The translations under genes and the position numbers were made by a program. Positions 1 through 7,510 of a DNA stretch of 64,000 bases are shown one piece after another (the stretch's first letter is position 1; every line of letters starts with the position of its first letter). Source of the stretch: JAICKN01 sp036489565 (lineage in GTDB: Bacteria > Acidobacteriota > Terriglobia > Terriglobales > Acidobacteriaceae); NCBI GenBank assembly GCA_036489565.1, contig DASXFN010000049.1, forward strand, positions 10,471 to 74,470. Direction: 5' to 3'. The notes beneath the pieces were generated by a model. The model worked only from the letters and a program-made list of their open reading frames with translations, searched no databases and was not told the DNA's origin.

Positions 1-2
1 TA

Positions 3-1220
3 GGGAAAAAGCGGATTGAGTGGGCGAACCAGTCCATGAAAGTCCTGCAGATCCTGCGCAAAGAGTTCATCAAGAACCAGCCGCTCAAGGGCATTCGCAT
101 TGCCGCCTGTCTTCACGTAACGGCTGAGACCGCGAACCTGGCCATTTGCCTTCGCGATGGCGGCGCGGACGTTGTGCTCTGCGCCTCGAACCCGCTCTCC
201 ACGCAGGACGATGTCGCCGCCAGTCTGGTGCGCGACTACGGCATTTCGGTTTTCGCCATCAAGGGCGAGGACAATGAGACCTACTACAACCACATCCTTG
301 CCGCGATTGATCACAAGCCGCACATCACTATGGATGACGGCGCGGACCTCGTCAGCATTCTGCTCACCAAGCGGCAGGACGCGCTCGAAGGCGTGATCGG
401 CGGAACCGAAGAGACTACGACAGGCGTGATCCGGTTGCGCGCGATGGCGAAGGATGGCGTGCTGCGCTATCCCATTATTGCCGTGAACGATGCCGACACC
501 AAGCATCTGTTCGACAATCGTTACGGGACGGGACAGTCCACGCTTGACGGCATTATTCGCGCCACCAACTTCCTGCTTGCGGGATCGAAGTTCGTGGTCG
601 CCGGCTACGGCTGGTGCGGACGCGGGCTTGCCAGCCGCGCGCGCGGCAACGGCGCCGAAGTCATCATCACCGAAATTGACCCGACGAAAGCGCTCGAAGC
701 CGTGATGGATGGCTTCCGCGTGATGTCCATGAACGAAGCGGCGAAGCTCGGCGACGTGTTCTGCACCGTGACCGGCAACAAGAACGTGCTGGCCAAGGAA
801 CACTTCGAGCTGATGAAAGATGGCGCGATCATTTCGAACTCGGGCCACTTCAACGTGGAAATTGATATTCCCGCGCTGGAGAAGATGTCATCCTCCAAGC
901 GAACCACGCGTAACTTCGTGGAAGAGTACTCGCTGAAAGACGGGCGCAAGATCAACCTGCTGGGCGAAGGCCGCCTTATCAACCTGGCCGCCGCCGAAGG
1001 GCATCCGCCGTCGGTGATGGACATGAGCTTTGCCGACCAGGCGTTGTCGGTTGAGTACGTGGTGAAGAATTACAAGACTCTCGAGAAGAACGTGTACAAG
1101 GTCCCCGATGAACTCGACAAGCGCGTGGCTAAGCTGAAGCTTGAGTCCATGGGAATCAAGATTGATCGCCTTTCGCCGGAGCAGGAAGAGTATTTGGCGG
1201 GTTGGTCAGAGGGAACGTAG
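3..1220 (+). CDS. ahcY: Adenosylhomocysteinase (5' end cut by window edge)
   Basis: Hydrolyses S-adenosylhomocysteine to adenosine and homocysteine, which keeps cellular methylation running (NAD-dependent, cytosolic). The first in-frame ATG is at 36, but the frame is open to the left edge and reads GKKRIEWANQSM, the usual AHCY N-terminal segment, so only roughly the first 10-20 residues are missing. Visible hallmarks: HVTAETANLA and GGADVVLCASNPLSTQDDVA near the N terminus, the Rossmann segment VVAGYGWCGRGLASRARGNG for NAD, GHFNVEID, and the C-terminal LGEGRLINLAAAEGHP. The length fits the short bacterial/archaeal form of about 410-420 residues. It is followed 40 bases later by a strong intrinsic terminator, so it ends its transcription unit. 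No methionine-cycle partner is visible in the window. Confidence 0.97.
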   Translation, partial: GKKRIEWANQSMKVLQILRKEFIKNQPLKGIRIAACLHVTAETANLAICLRDGGADVVLCASNPLSTQDDVAASLVRDYGISVFAIKGEDNETYYNHILAAIDHKPHITMDDGADLVSILLTKRQDALEGVIGGTEETTTGVIRLRAMAKDGVLRYPIIAVNDADTKHLFDNRYGTGQSTLDGIIRATNFLLAGSKFVVAGYGWCGRGLASRARGNGAEVIITEIDPTKALEAVMDGFRVMSMNEAAKLGDVFCTVTGNKNVLAKEHFELMKDGAIISNSGHFNVEIDIPALEKMSSSKRTTRNFVEEYSLKDGRKINLLGEGRLINLAAAEGHPPSVMDMSFADQALSVEYVVKNYKTLEKNVYKVPDELDKRVAKLKLESMGIKIDRLSPEQEEYLAGWSEGT

Positions 1221-1261
1221 GGCGCAGTTCCCGGTTCTCGGTTGTCAGTTCTCAGTTGTGG

Positions 1262-1287
1262 AAGGGCGGCGCAAGCCGCCCTTTTTT
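1262..1287 (+). terminator. Intrinsic terminator of ahcY
   Basis: A 9-bp perfect stem (AAGGGCGGC / GCCGCCCTT) with a GCAA tetraloop is followed directly by a run of six T. It lies about 40 bases after the ahcY stop codon. A near copy of the same hairpin, with one stem mismatch, occurs at 1601-1622. Confidence 0.85.
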
Positions 1288-1318
1288 ACTTTTTGATGAA
1301 TGTTGCGGTTCAGCAACG

Positions 1319-1384
1319 CACCTCAGTGGCTAAAGCCGCGTCATAGTTCGGCTGTATCGGCACGACTGAAGTCGTGCCCTTCCC
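1319..1384 (+). repeat. Bipartite REP-like element, copy A
   Basis: The element reads CCTCAG plus a short palindrome around GGCTAAAGCC, a spacer of about 18 bases, then the longer palindrome GGCACGACT..AGTCGTGCC and a CCCTTCCC tail. The same architecture recurs at 1662-1724, 2173-2239, 12031-12094, 13502-13565 and 18007-18071. Confidence 0.8.
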
Positions 1385-1424
1385 ATTAGAAATAGTGGCA
1401 AGTGGTTCCTGATTGGGAGGGCGA

Positions 1425-1544
1425 TTGAGGCAAAATCGAAATTAGTTTTAATCCGTGCATCGTTGAAGGAATTATTACCTAGCTGGCAAGCGGCACAGTA
1501 CCCAAGTTCAACAGTCCCGATTGGCTAAATCGGGACTGTTTTTT
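1425..1544 (+). ncRNA. Candidate small RNA ending at an orphan terminator
   Basis: No open reading frame of note lies between ahcY's terminator and 1511, yet a textbook terminator ends here (1511-1544). A possible sigma70-like promoter precedes it: TTGAGG at 1425-1430 and TTTAAT at 1447-1452, 16 bases apart. A transcript starting near 1459 would be about 85 nt. The promoter match is modest and no RNA family is recognised. It could instead be a degenerate gene remnant or a read-through stop. Confidence 0.3.
1511..1544 (+). terminator. Strong intrinsic terminator without a visible gene
   Basis: A 12-bp perfect stem (ACAGTCCCGATT / AATCGGGACTGT) with loop GGCTA is followed by six T. The T run is on the + strand, so it terminates rightward transcripts and cannot serve the leftward RAYT gene downstream. 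Confidence 0.8.
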
Positions 1545-1600
1545 CCCCAGTATCTAGTTAAATTTCGGGCGCGAACCTAGGCAATGCTTAGGCTGTGTTC

Positions 1601-1622
1601 AAGGGCGGCGCAAGCTGCCCTT
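1601..1622 (+). repeat. Second copy of the ahcY terminator hairpin
   Basis: AAGGGCGGC-GCAA-GCTGCCCTT repeats the hairpin at 1262-1283 with one stem mismatch and a weaker T tract (TTTAGTTTTG). It may be a duplicated terminator or a dispersed hairpin repeat. Confidence 0.5.
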
Positions 1623-1661
1623 TAGTTTTGACGCAATTAAGTTCTAGCCACGATCACGAAC

Positions 1662-1724
1662 GGGAAGGGCACGGCTTTAGCCGTGCCATAGAGCACAAAT
1701 TTAAGCGGCTTTAGCCGCTGAGGG
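1662..1724 (-). repeat. Bipartite REP-like element, copy B (3' side of RAYT)
   Basis: Read on the minus strand it is CCTCAG, the palindrome AGCGGCTAAAGCCGCT (1704-1719), then the 20-bp palindrome GGCACGGCTAAAGCCGTGCC (1668-1687) and CCCTTCCC. It overlaps the last codons of the RAYT gene: the C-terminal residues AAKAA and the stop codon are encoded by the REP arm. Confidence 0.85.
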
Positions 1725-2168
1725 CCAGCGATCCAAACGGAATCCTGGAAACGCTGAGCAATAGCGGTACTCTGAGGCCTTCTGAACCAGTCCACGTTTT
1801 ACGGGATTCCGATGGACGTATCCACGATGCAGGTCAAAATCTACCCCATCTCGAATGCGATGGTCCGTGAATCCACGCTGCCAGATCTCTTTCGTTCGCC
1901 CGAATTCGCTGCCAAATGAATGGGAAAATCCGCCCTTGATCAATTGGATGGCTCGTTCCAGAGTTATTTGCGGCGCGATGAGAAGATGAACGTGCTCTGG
2001 CATGACGACGAAAGCATGTAGACGAAATGCTTCCTGCCGTTTGTAGTGATAAAGAGTCTTTAGAAACAATCGCGCATAAGGCTCAACCACAAAGAGCCTG
2101 CGCCGTTGCCACGTCGAGAAGGTCACGAAGTACGTGCCCGGAGGGGACATTCTTCGAGAAGGTTTCAA
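1701..2168 (-). CDS. REP-associated tyrosine transposase (RAYT, Y1_Tnp / IS200-like)
   Basis: A single-strand nuclease/transposase of the HUH Y1 superfamily, expected to recognise REP hairpins. The 155-residue protein has PGTYFVTFSTWQRR near the N terminus, the HUH metal motif in VVMPEHVHLLI, and the nucleophile region RGYVHRNPVKRGLV with a single candidate tyrosine. This is the normal RAYT length. The start is either TTG at 2168, with a GAGGTG ribosome site supplied by the flanking REP, or ATG at 2150. It is bracketed by inverted REP pairs (1662-1724 and 2173-2239), the arrangement expected for a RAYT and its own REP substrates. The gene appears intact. Unlike a true insertion sequence there are no obvious IS ends other than the REPs. 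Confidence 0.93.
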   Translation of the reverse strand: MKPSRRMSPPGTYFVTFSTWQRRRLFVVEPYARLFLKTLYHYKRQEAFRLHAFVVMPEHVHLLIAPQITLERAIQLIKGGFSHSFGSEFGRTKEIWQRGFTDHRIRDGVDFDLHRGYVHRNPVKRGLVQKASEYRYCSAFPGFRLDRWPSAAKAA

Positions 2169-2172
2169 AGCG

Positions 2173-2239
2173 CACCTCAGCGGCTAAAGCCGCGTTGTGG
2201 TTAGGCTATATCGGCACGACTGGAAGTCGTGCCCTTCCC
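2173..2239 (+). repeat. Bipartite REP-like element, copy C (5' side of RAYT)
   Basis: CACCTCAG, palindrome CGGCTAAAGCCG (2181-2192), spacer, then GGCACGACT/AGTCGTGCC arms (2213-2221 and 2225-2233) and CCCTTCCC. It starts a few bases upstream of the RAYT start and points away from the gene, opposite to copy B. Confidence 0.85.
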
Positions 2240-2387
2240 GTTCGAAATAGTTGGCGAGTGATTCCAGATTGGGAAAGCGAGTGGTTTCCAGAGTTGGACA
2301 GCCAAAATCCCGGTGGGGGCTCAACGCGGAGTGGAGGAACATCTTTGTATCGCAGGATTAAACATCACGCTGAATCACAAGACTTCC

Positions 2388-2503
2388 GGGAAGGGCACGG
2401 CTTTAAGCCGTGCCGCACATCTCGCGCATTCCGGGTTTCGCGCCCGCCGGGCGCAATTGCCAAGGAATGCTCACCCAATGTTGAGCGCTGACGCGTAATT
2501 TCG
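2388..2503 (-). repeat. Composite repeat: REP hairpin plus 66-bp unit
   Basis: 2388-2414 is a single long REP palindrome (GGCACGGCTT/AAGCCGTGCC). 2438-2503 is a 66-bp unit whose reverse complement recurs at 13743-13809 with a single one-base indel. In both places the unit is followed, after about 23 variable bases, by the REP hairpin in the same relative orientation. This indicates a composite element of about 115 bp. Confidence 0.8.
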
Positions 2504-2602
2504 ACTTTCCAAACCATTTATCAATGATTCGGAGCTACGTCCCTTCGTTCCTTGCTTTTGTCCCATTGGAAATAGCATAGTAAATATTGTGAGAGAGAAG
2601 TG

Positions 2603-2628
2603 CGCGGCCTTTGCGGGCCGCGTTTTTT
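2603..2628 (+). terminator. Intrinsic terminator without a visible gene
   Basis: A 7-bp GC stem (CGCGGCC / GGCCGCG) is followed by six T. No convincing rightward gene lies between the RAYT and this hairpin, so the transcript it ends is unknown. It lies 86 bases upstream of the nuclease gene at 2714. Confidence 0.7.
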
Positions 2629-2713
2629 ATTGGGGGATACATCCAAAGCAGATTCCTCACCGGCTAAAGCCGGATTCGGAATGACAAACTTGTAAGGGAA
2701 CAAAGGGGCAATC

Positions 2714-3226
2714 ATGAAAAACGGCGGGGCAAAAAGTGGCGGGATGAAGATTAAACATCCGAAGCGGCGGGGCGAGTGGGCGGAGCTGCGGTTTATGGCT
2801 CGAGCGGCGGAGCACGGATTGCAGATGACCAAGCCTTGGAGCGATTCGGCGCACTATGACTTTGTCGTGGAAAATGGAGGAAGATTTGTGCGGGTGCAGG
2901 TGAAGTCCACTATGCACAAAGATCGCAGAGGATATTCGTGCACGGTGCGTGGAGGTTGTGGGCTGTACAAGCGAGATGCGTTTGATTTTGTAGCGGCTTA
3001 TTTGATTCCTGAGGATTTGTGGTACATCATTCCCGCGAAAAAGATTTTCGGACGGGGGAGCGTGACGCTTTATCCAAAACTCGTGAGGTCGAAGCTCGAT
3101 TGCTATAAGGAAGCGTGGCATTTGTTGAAAGGGAACCATGCGGGCAAGTTGGCGCGGGTATTGGGGTGCGCGGACGCGGTCGGTGACAGACTGGCCAACT
3201 TGAGCGATCTGTGGGAGACTTGCTGA
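2714..3226 (+). CDS. PD-(D/E)XK endonuclease-like protein
   Basis: A 170-residue protein resembling the PDDEXK_5 / group I intron-type endonuclease family. The order of likely active-site elements is clear: E in RRGEWAELRF (about residue 21), D in SAHYDFVVENGG (about residue 49), and QVK in RVQVKST (about residues 60-62). This matches the E...D...(E/Q)xK plan of the fold. Aromatic-rich segments (GLYKRDAFDFVAAYLI, DLWYIIP) follow, as in related nucleases. ATG 2714 has a purine-rich site (AAAGGGG) upstream. Its stop overlaps the start of the next small gene (TGATG), so the two are probably co-translated. Members are known from intron homing enzymes and from stand-alone genes; no intron or repair partner is visible here. 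Its cellular role is unknown. Confidence 0.75.
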   Translation: MKNGGAKSGGMKIKHPKRRGEWAELRFMARAAEHGLQMTKPWSDSAHYDFVVENGGRFVRVQVKSTMHKDRRGYSCTVRGGCGLYKRDAFDFVAAYLIPEDLWYIIPAKKIFGRGSVTLYPKLVRSKLDCYKEAWHLLKGNHAGKLARVLGCADAVGDRLANLSDLWETC

Positions 3227-3426
3227 TGCTCAAGCGCAGTCTCCGCATCATAAAAAAGACCAAGAACATTCCCGTCCGCGGAGTGTGCGAGTCCTGCAAT
3301 ACGGAATTTTTTGCCGACCCGCGCAATCTGGGGCAAGCGGCGATCCAACAGCAGTTCAACATGCACAAGTGCAAAGCGCCGGATGCTAATCCAATGCCGA
3401 ATGGCAGCGCGACGAAGAAAAAATAA
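3226..3426 (+). CDS. Small Cys/His-containing protein coupled to the nuclease gene
   Basis: 66 residues, starting MLKRSLRIIKKTKNIPVRG. It has one CxxC (VCESCNTEFFAD) and a later HxxKC-type pair (FNMHKCKAP), which could bind zinc, and a very basic tail ending ATKKK. ATG 3226 overlaps the TGA of the nuclease gene by one base, a sign of translational coupling. A GTG at 3211 would add five residues but is less likely. Function unknown; it may assist the nuclease or bind nucleic acid, but this is only inference from charge and context. Confidence 0.65.
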   Translation: MLKRSLRIIKKTKNIPVRGVCESCNTEFFADPRNLGQAAIQQQFNMHKCKAPDANPMPNGSATKKK

Positions 3427-3539
3427 AAATTAAAGAGGCCCATTGAACTAGGTCCGCATTCACGAAGCTGCGCTAATTGCCGTGGCGTGGCTTCTTTAGA
3501 GAACTTGCGGCAGACCGAGACCGCGCGAGCCTCGCGGGT

Positions 3540-3710
3540 TCATTTCAGCTTGACGAAGAGCAAAACGAAAATTGCCCACACGCCGACGGTGAGCGGGAAC
3601 ATTGCGAGCGTTGCGTTCTGGACTGTGTTGCCCCGCGGCAGCGCATAGGTAAGCAGAAACATCGCGCCCGCGGTCAGCACGCCTAGAATCAATTTCGCTT
3701 TCCAGTTCAT
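3540..3710 (-). CDS. Small two-helix membrane protein
   Basis: 56 residues starting MNWKAKLILGV, with two hydrophobic helices (about residues 6-21 and 35-53) joined by a short polar loop. ATG 3710 is preferred over the ATG at 3728 because AGGAGAG sits 8 bases before it. No family recognised. It stands alone, downstream of and on the opposite strand to the small Cys/His protein gene. Confidence 0.6.
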   Translation of the reverse strand: MNWKAKLILGVLTAGAMFLLTYALPRGNTVQNATLAMFPLTVGVWAIFVLLFVKLK

Positions 3711-3890
3711 GATGGTTTCTCTCCTCATCCTTGCTTCGCGATTGCCCTCGCCAAAGCGGCAACCACTGGTGCGCGCACGAGTATATACCGTCTTTCGAGG
3801 GATTGCAGCAGGAAGTATTTTCCAGAGTAATGGCCTGAAAAGGCGCGCCTGGCGGGCAAAGACGGACGCCCGCCAGGCGAAAAAAACGAA

Positions 3891-5921
3891 TTACTTTGCG
3901 AGCTTGGCTTTCAGATCGGCGGCGCGGCTGATCTGGAACTCGGGCTCGATGGTCTCCGCCAGATGCAGCGCCGTTTCGTAAGAGTGCCGGGCTTCCTGCG
4001 GACGTTGCAGGGCGGTCAGAACATCTCCGAGGACGGCGTTTGGTTCTACGGCATCCGGGGCGAGGGCGACGGACTGCTGCGCCTCGGAGAGAGCTTCGGG
4101 CAACTGCTTGGCTGCGAGCAGATTTTTGGCATTCTGCAAGTGGCCGAGGGCGGAGGCGAGGGGAAGATCGAAGTGTCCGTTGAAGACGAAGACGCCGTAA
4201 TCAATCACAGCGGAGGGGCGGAGTTGCTTGAACTGCTCGTAGGGATTGAGCGGGCCCGCGCCGAACTCGAATCCGGAAAGATCTCCGGCGCTGATAAGCA
4301 CGGGGCCGTCAATCGCGGGAGGGGCCTGGTCCACTTCGCGCATCCACATGGTGTCCATGGTGGGCAAGGGCTTGCAGGGGATGCCGTAGTCGCGGAAATC
4401 CACTACGCCTTGCGCGAAGTAAATGAACCAGCAATTTTTAATTCCGTGCTGGTCGAGATAGCGTTTGGTGTCGTGGAGTTGCTGTCCCCAATCGGAGTTG
4501 GAGTCGCTCAAATATTTGTAGGTGTTCGCGGGGCCTCCCCAGAGTTCATTTTCATAGGCCAGATAAGCGGGATAAGTACGCGCACTGGAGACCGCCTGGA
4601 AGGCGATGAGAACGACCACGGCGTATAGCCATCGGCGATTTTTTCGGATCAGGTTTATAGACGCTCCCGCGATCAGGATATAGAGAAACATGTACATAGG
4701 CAGGATGTGGCGAAGGCCGATATTCATCCCGGCGCTCATGGCGACAAGCAGATGGAATATGGGCGGGACGGTGAGGAATAATATCTCACGCCATGCGGTC
4801 AGTTTGCGCGTGGCAATGGCCCAGATCGCGAGACCCAGGAGAATCAAAAAGGCCAGCGTGGATTTAATAACAAACGCGGCGGGAAAGTAAAACCACACGC
4901 CATGGGGATAAATTTTGCCGAAGATGTAACTGGTATAGAAATCCGACATGATGCGCACGTCGGCCAATCCGTAAATGTAGGACTCAGGAAACAGATGCCA
5001 GTGCGCGACTGCGGCTAGAATGTGGGCCTCACGCGGGCGGGAGAGCTGCTGTAGGTATTCGGGCATGGTAGGGTTCAACTGCAGACCTGCTTCCCTTGCC
5101 TGGTAGCGGAATCCATAGAACGCCCACAAGATGGCAATCGCGATGATGCTCATCGCGACAATCGCCACGGCCAGTCGGGCGGCGCGCTTGCCCCTGGAAA
5201 TCGTGACTCCTTCTTTTTCAACTTTGCCGCTGCTATTCCCGTTTCTGTTCCGCACCACTTCACAGATCGCCAGCAGCACCAGCATGGGGAGAATCACAAT
5301 GGCGGTGTGTTTGGAAGCCAGCGCCAGCCCACCGGCCACGCCGACCACGACCAGCCGTCCCACCGATGGCGCTTTCACATAGCGATAAAAAGCGTAGATG
5401 GAGGCGAACATGAAACAGGAGAGGCCCATGTCCGTGCCAACGACGGCGCCGTGGGCGAGTACGTTGGGGTCAGACACCATGAGCGCAAGCGCGATGAAGG
5501 CCGCGCCCGTGCCAAACATCTCCTGGGCGGCCATGAAAACCAACAACGCCAGCACCATGGTCAGCAGCGAGGCGGCGATGCGCGCGCGAAAAATGATTTC
5601 GTCATGCCCGACGTTGTTATGGAAGATGAAATCCTTGCCGCTGTGGAATGCGTCGTACTTGAAAAAGTCGCCGGGGAGCGACGGCTCCTGCAAATGAAGC
5701 GGGAGCAAAGGGAGCGCAGCCAGCATCTTTACCAACGGCGGATGTTCAGGGTTCAATCCAAAATCGCCGTGCTTCAGCGACATGAACCCGGCAAAGATAT
5801 GGTCGTCCTCATCCCAGGTGAGGGAGTTGCGATGCGTAGATGTCGCCAGTTGGACGAAAAGGACAATTAAAAGAGCCGCCACTCCAACCAATACCCAGGT
5901 GCGATTTTTATTTTCTGACAT
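3891..5921 (-). CDS. GT39/ArnT-like polytopic membrane glycosyltransferase with TPR tail
   Basis: A 676-residue integral membrane protein. The N-terminal helix is followed by a periplasmic loop with NSLTWDEDDHIFAG and LNPEHPPLVKMLA, the acidic and HPP-type motifs typical of the PMT/ArnT (GT39-like) family, which move sugars from polyprenyl carriers. About ten more helices follow, with SKHTAIVILP and NIGLRHILPMY segments seen in this group. The last 70 or so residues (ALGHLQNAKNLLAAKQLPEAL and after) are TPR-like and soluble. The acceptor substrate cannot be told; lipid or protein glycosylation are both possible. It is the only gene of its kind here, with no O-antigen cluster around it. Confidence 0.8.
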   Translation of the reverse strand: MSENKNRTWVLVGVAALLIVLFVQLATSTHRNSLTWDEDDHIFAGFMSLKHGDFGLNPEHPPLVKMLAALPLLPLHLQEPSLPGDFFKYDAFHSGKDFIFHNNVGHDEIIFRARIAASLLTMVLALLVFMAAQEMFGTGAAFIALALMVSDPNVLAHGAVVGTDMGLSCFMFASIYAFYRYVKAPSVGRLVVVGVAGGLALASKHTAIVILPMLVLLAICEVVRNRNGNSSGKVEKEGVTISRGKRAARLAVAIVAMSIIAIAILWAFYGFRYQAREAGLQLNPTMPEYLQQLSRPREAHILAAVAHWHLFPESYIYGLADVRIMSDFYTSYIFGKIYPHGVWFYFPAAFVIKSTLAFLILLGLAIWAIATRKLTAWREILFLTVPPIFHLLVAMSAGMNIGLRHILPMYMFLYILIAGASINLIRKNRRWLYAVVVLIAFQAVSSARTYPAYLAYENELWGGPANTYKYLSDSNSDWGQQLHDTKRYLDQHGIKNCWFIYFAQGVVDFRDYGIPCKPLPTMDTMWMREVDQAPPAIDGPVLISAGDLSGFEFGAGPLNPYEQFKQLRPSAVIDYGVFVFNGHFDLPLASALGHLQNAKNLLAAKQLPEALSEAQQSVALAPDAVEPNAVLGDVLTALQRPQEARHSYETALHLAETIEPEFQISRAADLKAKLAK

Positions 5922-6110
5922 GATGAGGGCATCCCACGCTTTGAATTTGGATCTCTTTTCGAATTCGGAATCTCCAGAAGCGAACTACAGGCTTTATCAT
6001 GCGCAGGGCGCAAGGTCAAGGAATATCGATTTTGTACGATTAATAAACGCGGATGGGCGGCCCTGTGCGAACTTCGTGGAAGTGCGAAACTGCGTGAATT
6101 GTCGATAACG

Positions 6111-6155
6111 AAAAAACAAGCCCGCTCTTCCTAAGATTAAGGAAGCAGCGTGCTT
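6111..6155 (-). terminator. Intrinsic terminator of fadL
   Basis: On the minus strand a long imperfect stem (AAGCACGCTGCTTCCT / AGGAAGAGCGGGCTT) ends in GTTTTTT. It begins 27 bases after the fadL stop codon. Confidence 0.75.
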
Positions 6156-6181
6156 GGGAAAAACGAAAAACGCGTACTGAG

Positions 6182-7510
6182 TTAGAAGTGAATTCTGGTG
6201 GTGAGCGTCAGCGATTGCATGGTGACATTCACTTTGCTGTTGTCGTATTCACCCGACAACAGTGAACTGGTGCCCACGCTTGCTGTCGCAGGCAGTTGCA
6301 GTTGGTAAGCCAGGTCGAAGTTGTAGCGGCCATGGGTGTATCCCGCGCCGGTACCAATTGTGTTTTGCAAAATGGCAGCGGTCATTGGAGTCAATGTGGC
6401 TGAGGGAACCGGATTGGTCGCGTAAGAGTAGCCGCCGCGAAACGCCAAGTGCTCGCCTACTGGAGACTCCACGCCCACCCCAAACACTCCCTGATTGCGC
6501 CAGCGGATTGGGACAACATCCTGCATAGCATCTGATCCCACCAGGCCATTGATCGCCGAGTTAGTTCCGTGGGTCAAGTTGACCGGAAGATTGTTGAATG
6601 AATTGCTCCAGTTGATCCAGTTTCCCTGAAGGTTCAGCCGCGCACGGCGCAAGGCCTGCCAGGAAACTCCGCCGGAAAGCGCCTGCGGAAATTTCGTGAT
6701 GACGCCCGCGTCGTAGTGGAAGTCCGTGGGGACTCCGGTAACGCCAAGCGTGGCAAACTGCGCGCCCACGTCGCCGGAAGCGTCTCCGTTGGAATGCACG
6801 GTAGTCTTGGTCTTATAGGAAAGCCCCACGGTCAAATTTCTGTTTGGCGTGTAAAGAGCGCCGAAGGTGCCATTCCAGCCCGTGCCGGAAGTATGCAGGT
6901 CGAGTAGCGTCTTCGCCCCCGCGAGCACCGCCTGCTGCTGGAAGATGAATGGAGCGTCGAGAGTGTTGCGGTTGTAGAGCAATCCAAGAGTGCCGCCGAG
7001 GGAAAGCTTCTTATTCACGACAACGCCCAGGCCAGCGGCGTAGCGCAATCCCAGGATGGCCGACTTGTTCTGCTGCAAGCCATAGCTGGTGCCTCCCAAT
7101 CCTCCCGGAGGGTCCATATACTTCCAGTTTGCGCTCATTGCAACATCGGGCGCGGCGGAGAGTCCCAGAATAAAGCGCTTCGAATGCAAAGGCATCGCGA
7201 ACGCGCCATAAGGAAGAACGCCGGAAAAAGTGCTGATGGTGCCGTCGTTCGAAACCGAATTGCTAAAGCTGCCAGTGACAAACAGGCTGGAAACGCTGAG
7301 GTCAAGCTCATGTCCCTTCAACTCGGTAAGGCCAGCAGGATTGCCCTGTATGGCCTCGAGTGGACTCGATAACGAGGCGACATCCGCGCCACCCAGTGAT
7401 GTTGCCCGGCTGCTCATTCCATTTCCCAAAGCACCACCAATCTGCGCCACCGCCGCCGTTCCGCTGCAGAACAAGGCAAGCACGATCAACTTGTGAACAC
7501 TGAATTTCAT
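6182..7510 (-). CDS. OmpP1/FadL/TodX-family outer-membrane transport protein
   Basis: A 442-residue outer-membrane beta-barrel of the FadL family, which lets hydrophobic compounds such as fatty acids or aromatics cross the outer membrane. ATG 7510 gives a clean signal peptide (MKFSVHKLIVLALFCSGTAA, cleavage after VAQ). The mature N terminus carries the hatch-domain signature ATSLGGADVAS and EAIQGNPAGLTEL; the NPAG motif is diagnostic. Amphipathic beta strands follow and the C terminus ends with the aromatic residue of TLTTRIHF, as expected for BAM-inserted barrels. The frame is open further upstream, but that extension has no signal sequence and overlaps a structured leader. It is transcribed divergently from the HD-GYP gene. 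Confidence 0.9.
   Translation of the reverse strand: MKFSVHKLIVLALFCSGTAAVAQIGGALGNGMSSRATSLGGADVASLSSPLEAIQGNPAGLTELKGHELDLSVSSLFVTGSFSNSVSNDGTISTFSGVLPYGAFAMPLHSKRFILGLSAAPDVAMSANWKYMDPPGGLGGTSYGLQQNKSAILGLRYAAGLGVVVNKKLSLGGTLGLLYNRNTLDAPFIFQQQAVLAGAKTLLDLHTSGTGWNGTFGALYTPNRNLTVGLSYKTKTTVHSNGDASGDVGAQFATLGVTGVPTDFHYDAGVITKFPQALSGGVSWQALRRARLNLQGNWINWSNSFNNLPVNLTHGTNSAINGLVGSDAMQDVVPIRWRNQGVFGVGVESPVGEHLAFRGGYSYATNPVPSATLTPMTAAILQNTIGTGAGYTHGRYNFDLAYQLQLPATASVGTSSLLSGEYDNSKVNVTMQSLTLTTRIHF

Noticed and set aside
2027..2491. A 154-codon rightward frame covering the RAYT upstream region
   Set aside because: It runs through REP arms and antisense to the RAYT gene; composition is repeat-driven and no domain or ribosome site is seen.
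3963..4628. A 221-codon frame opposite the GT39-like gene
   Set aside because: Antisense shadow of an evident membrane protein with family motifs.
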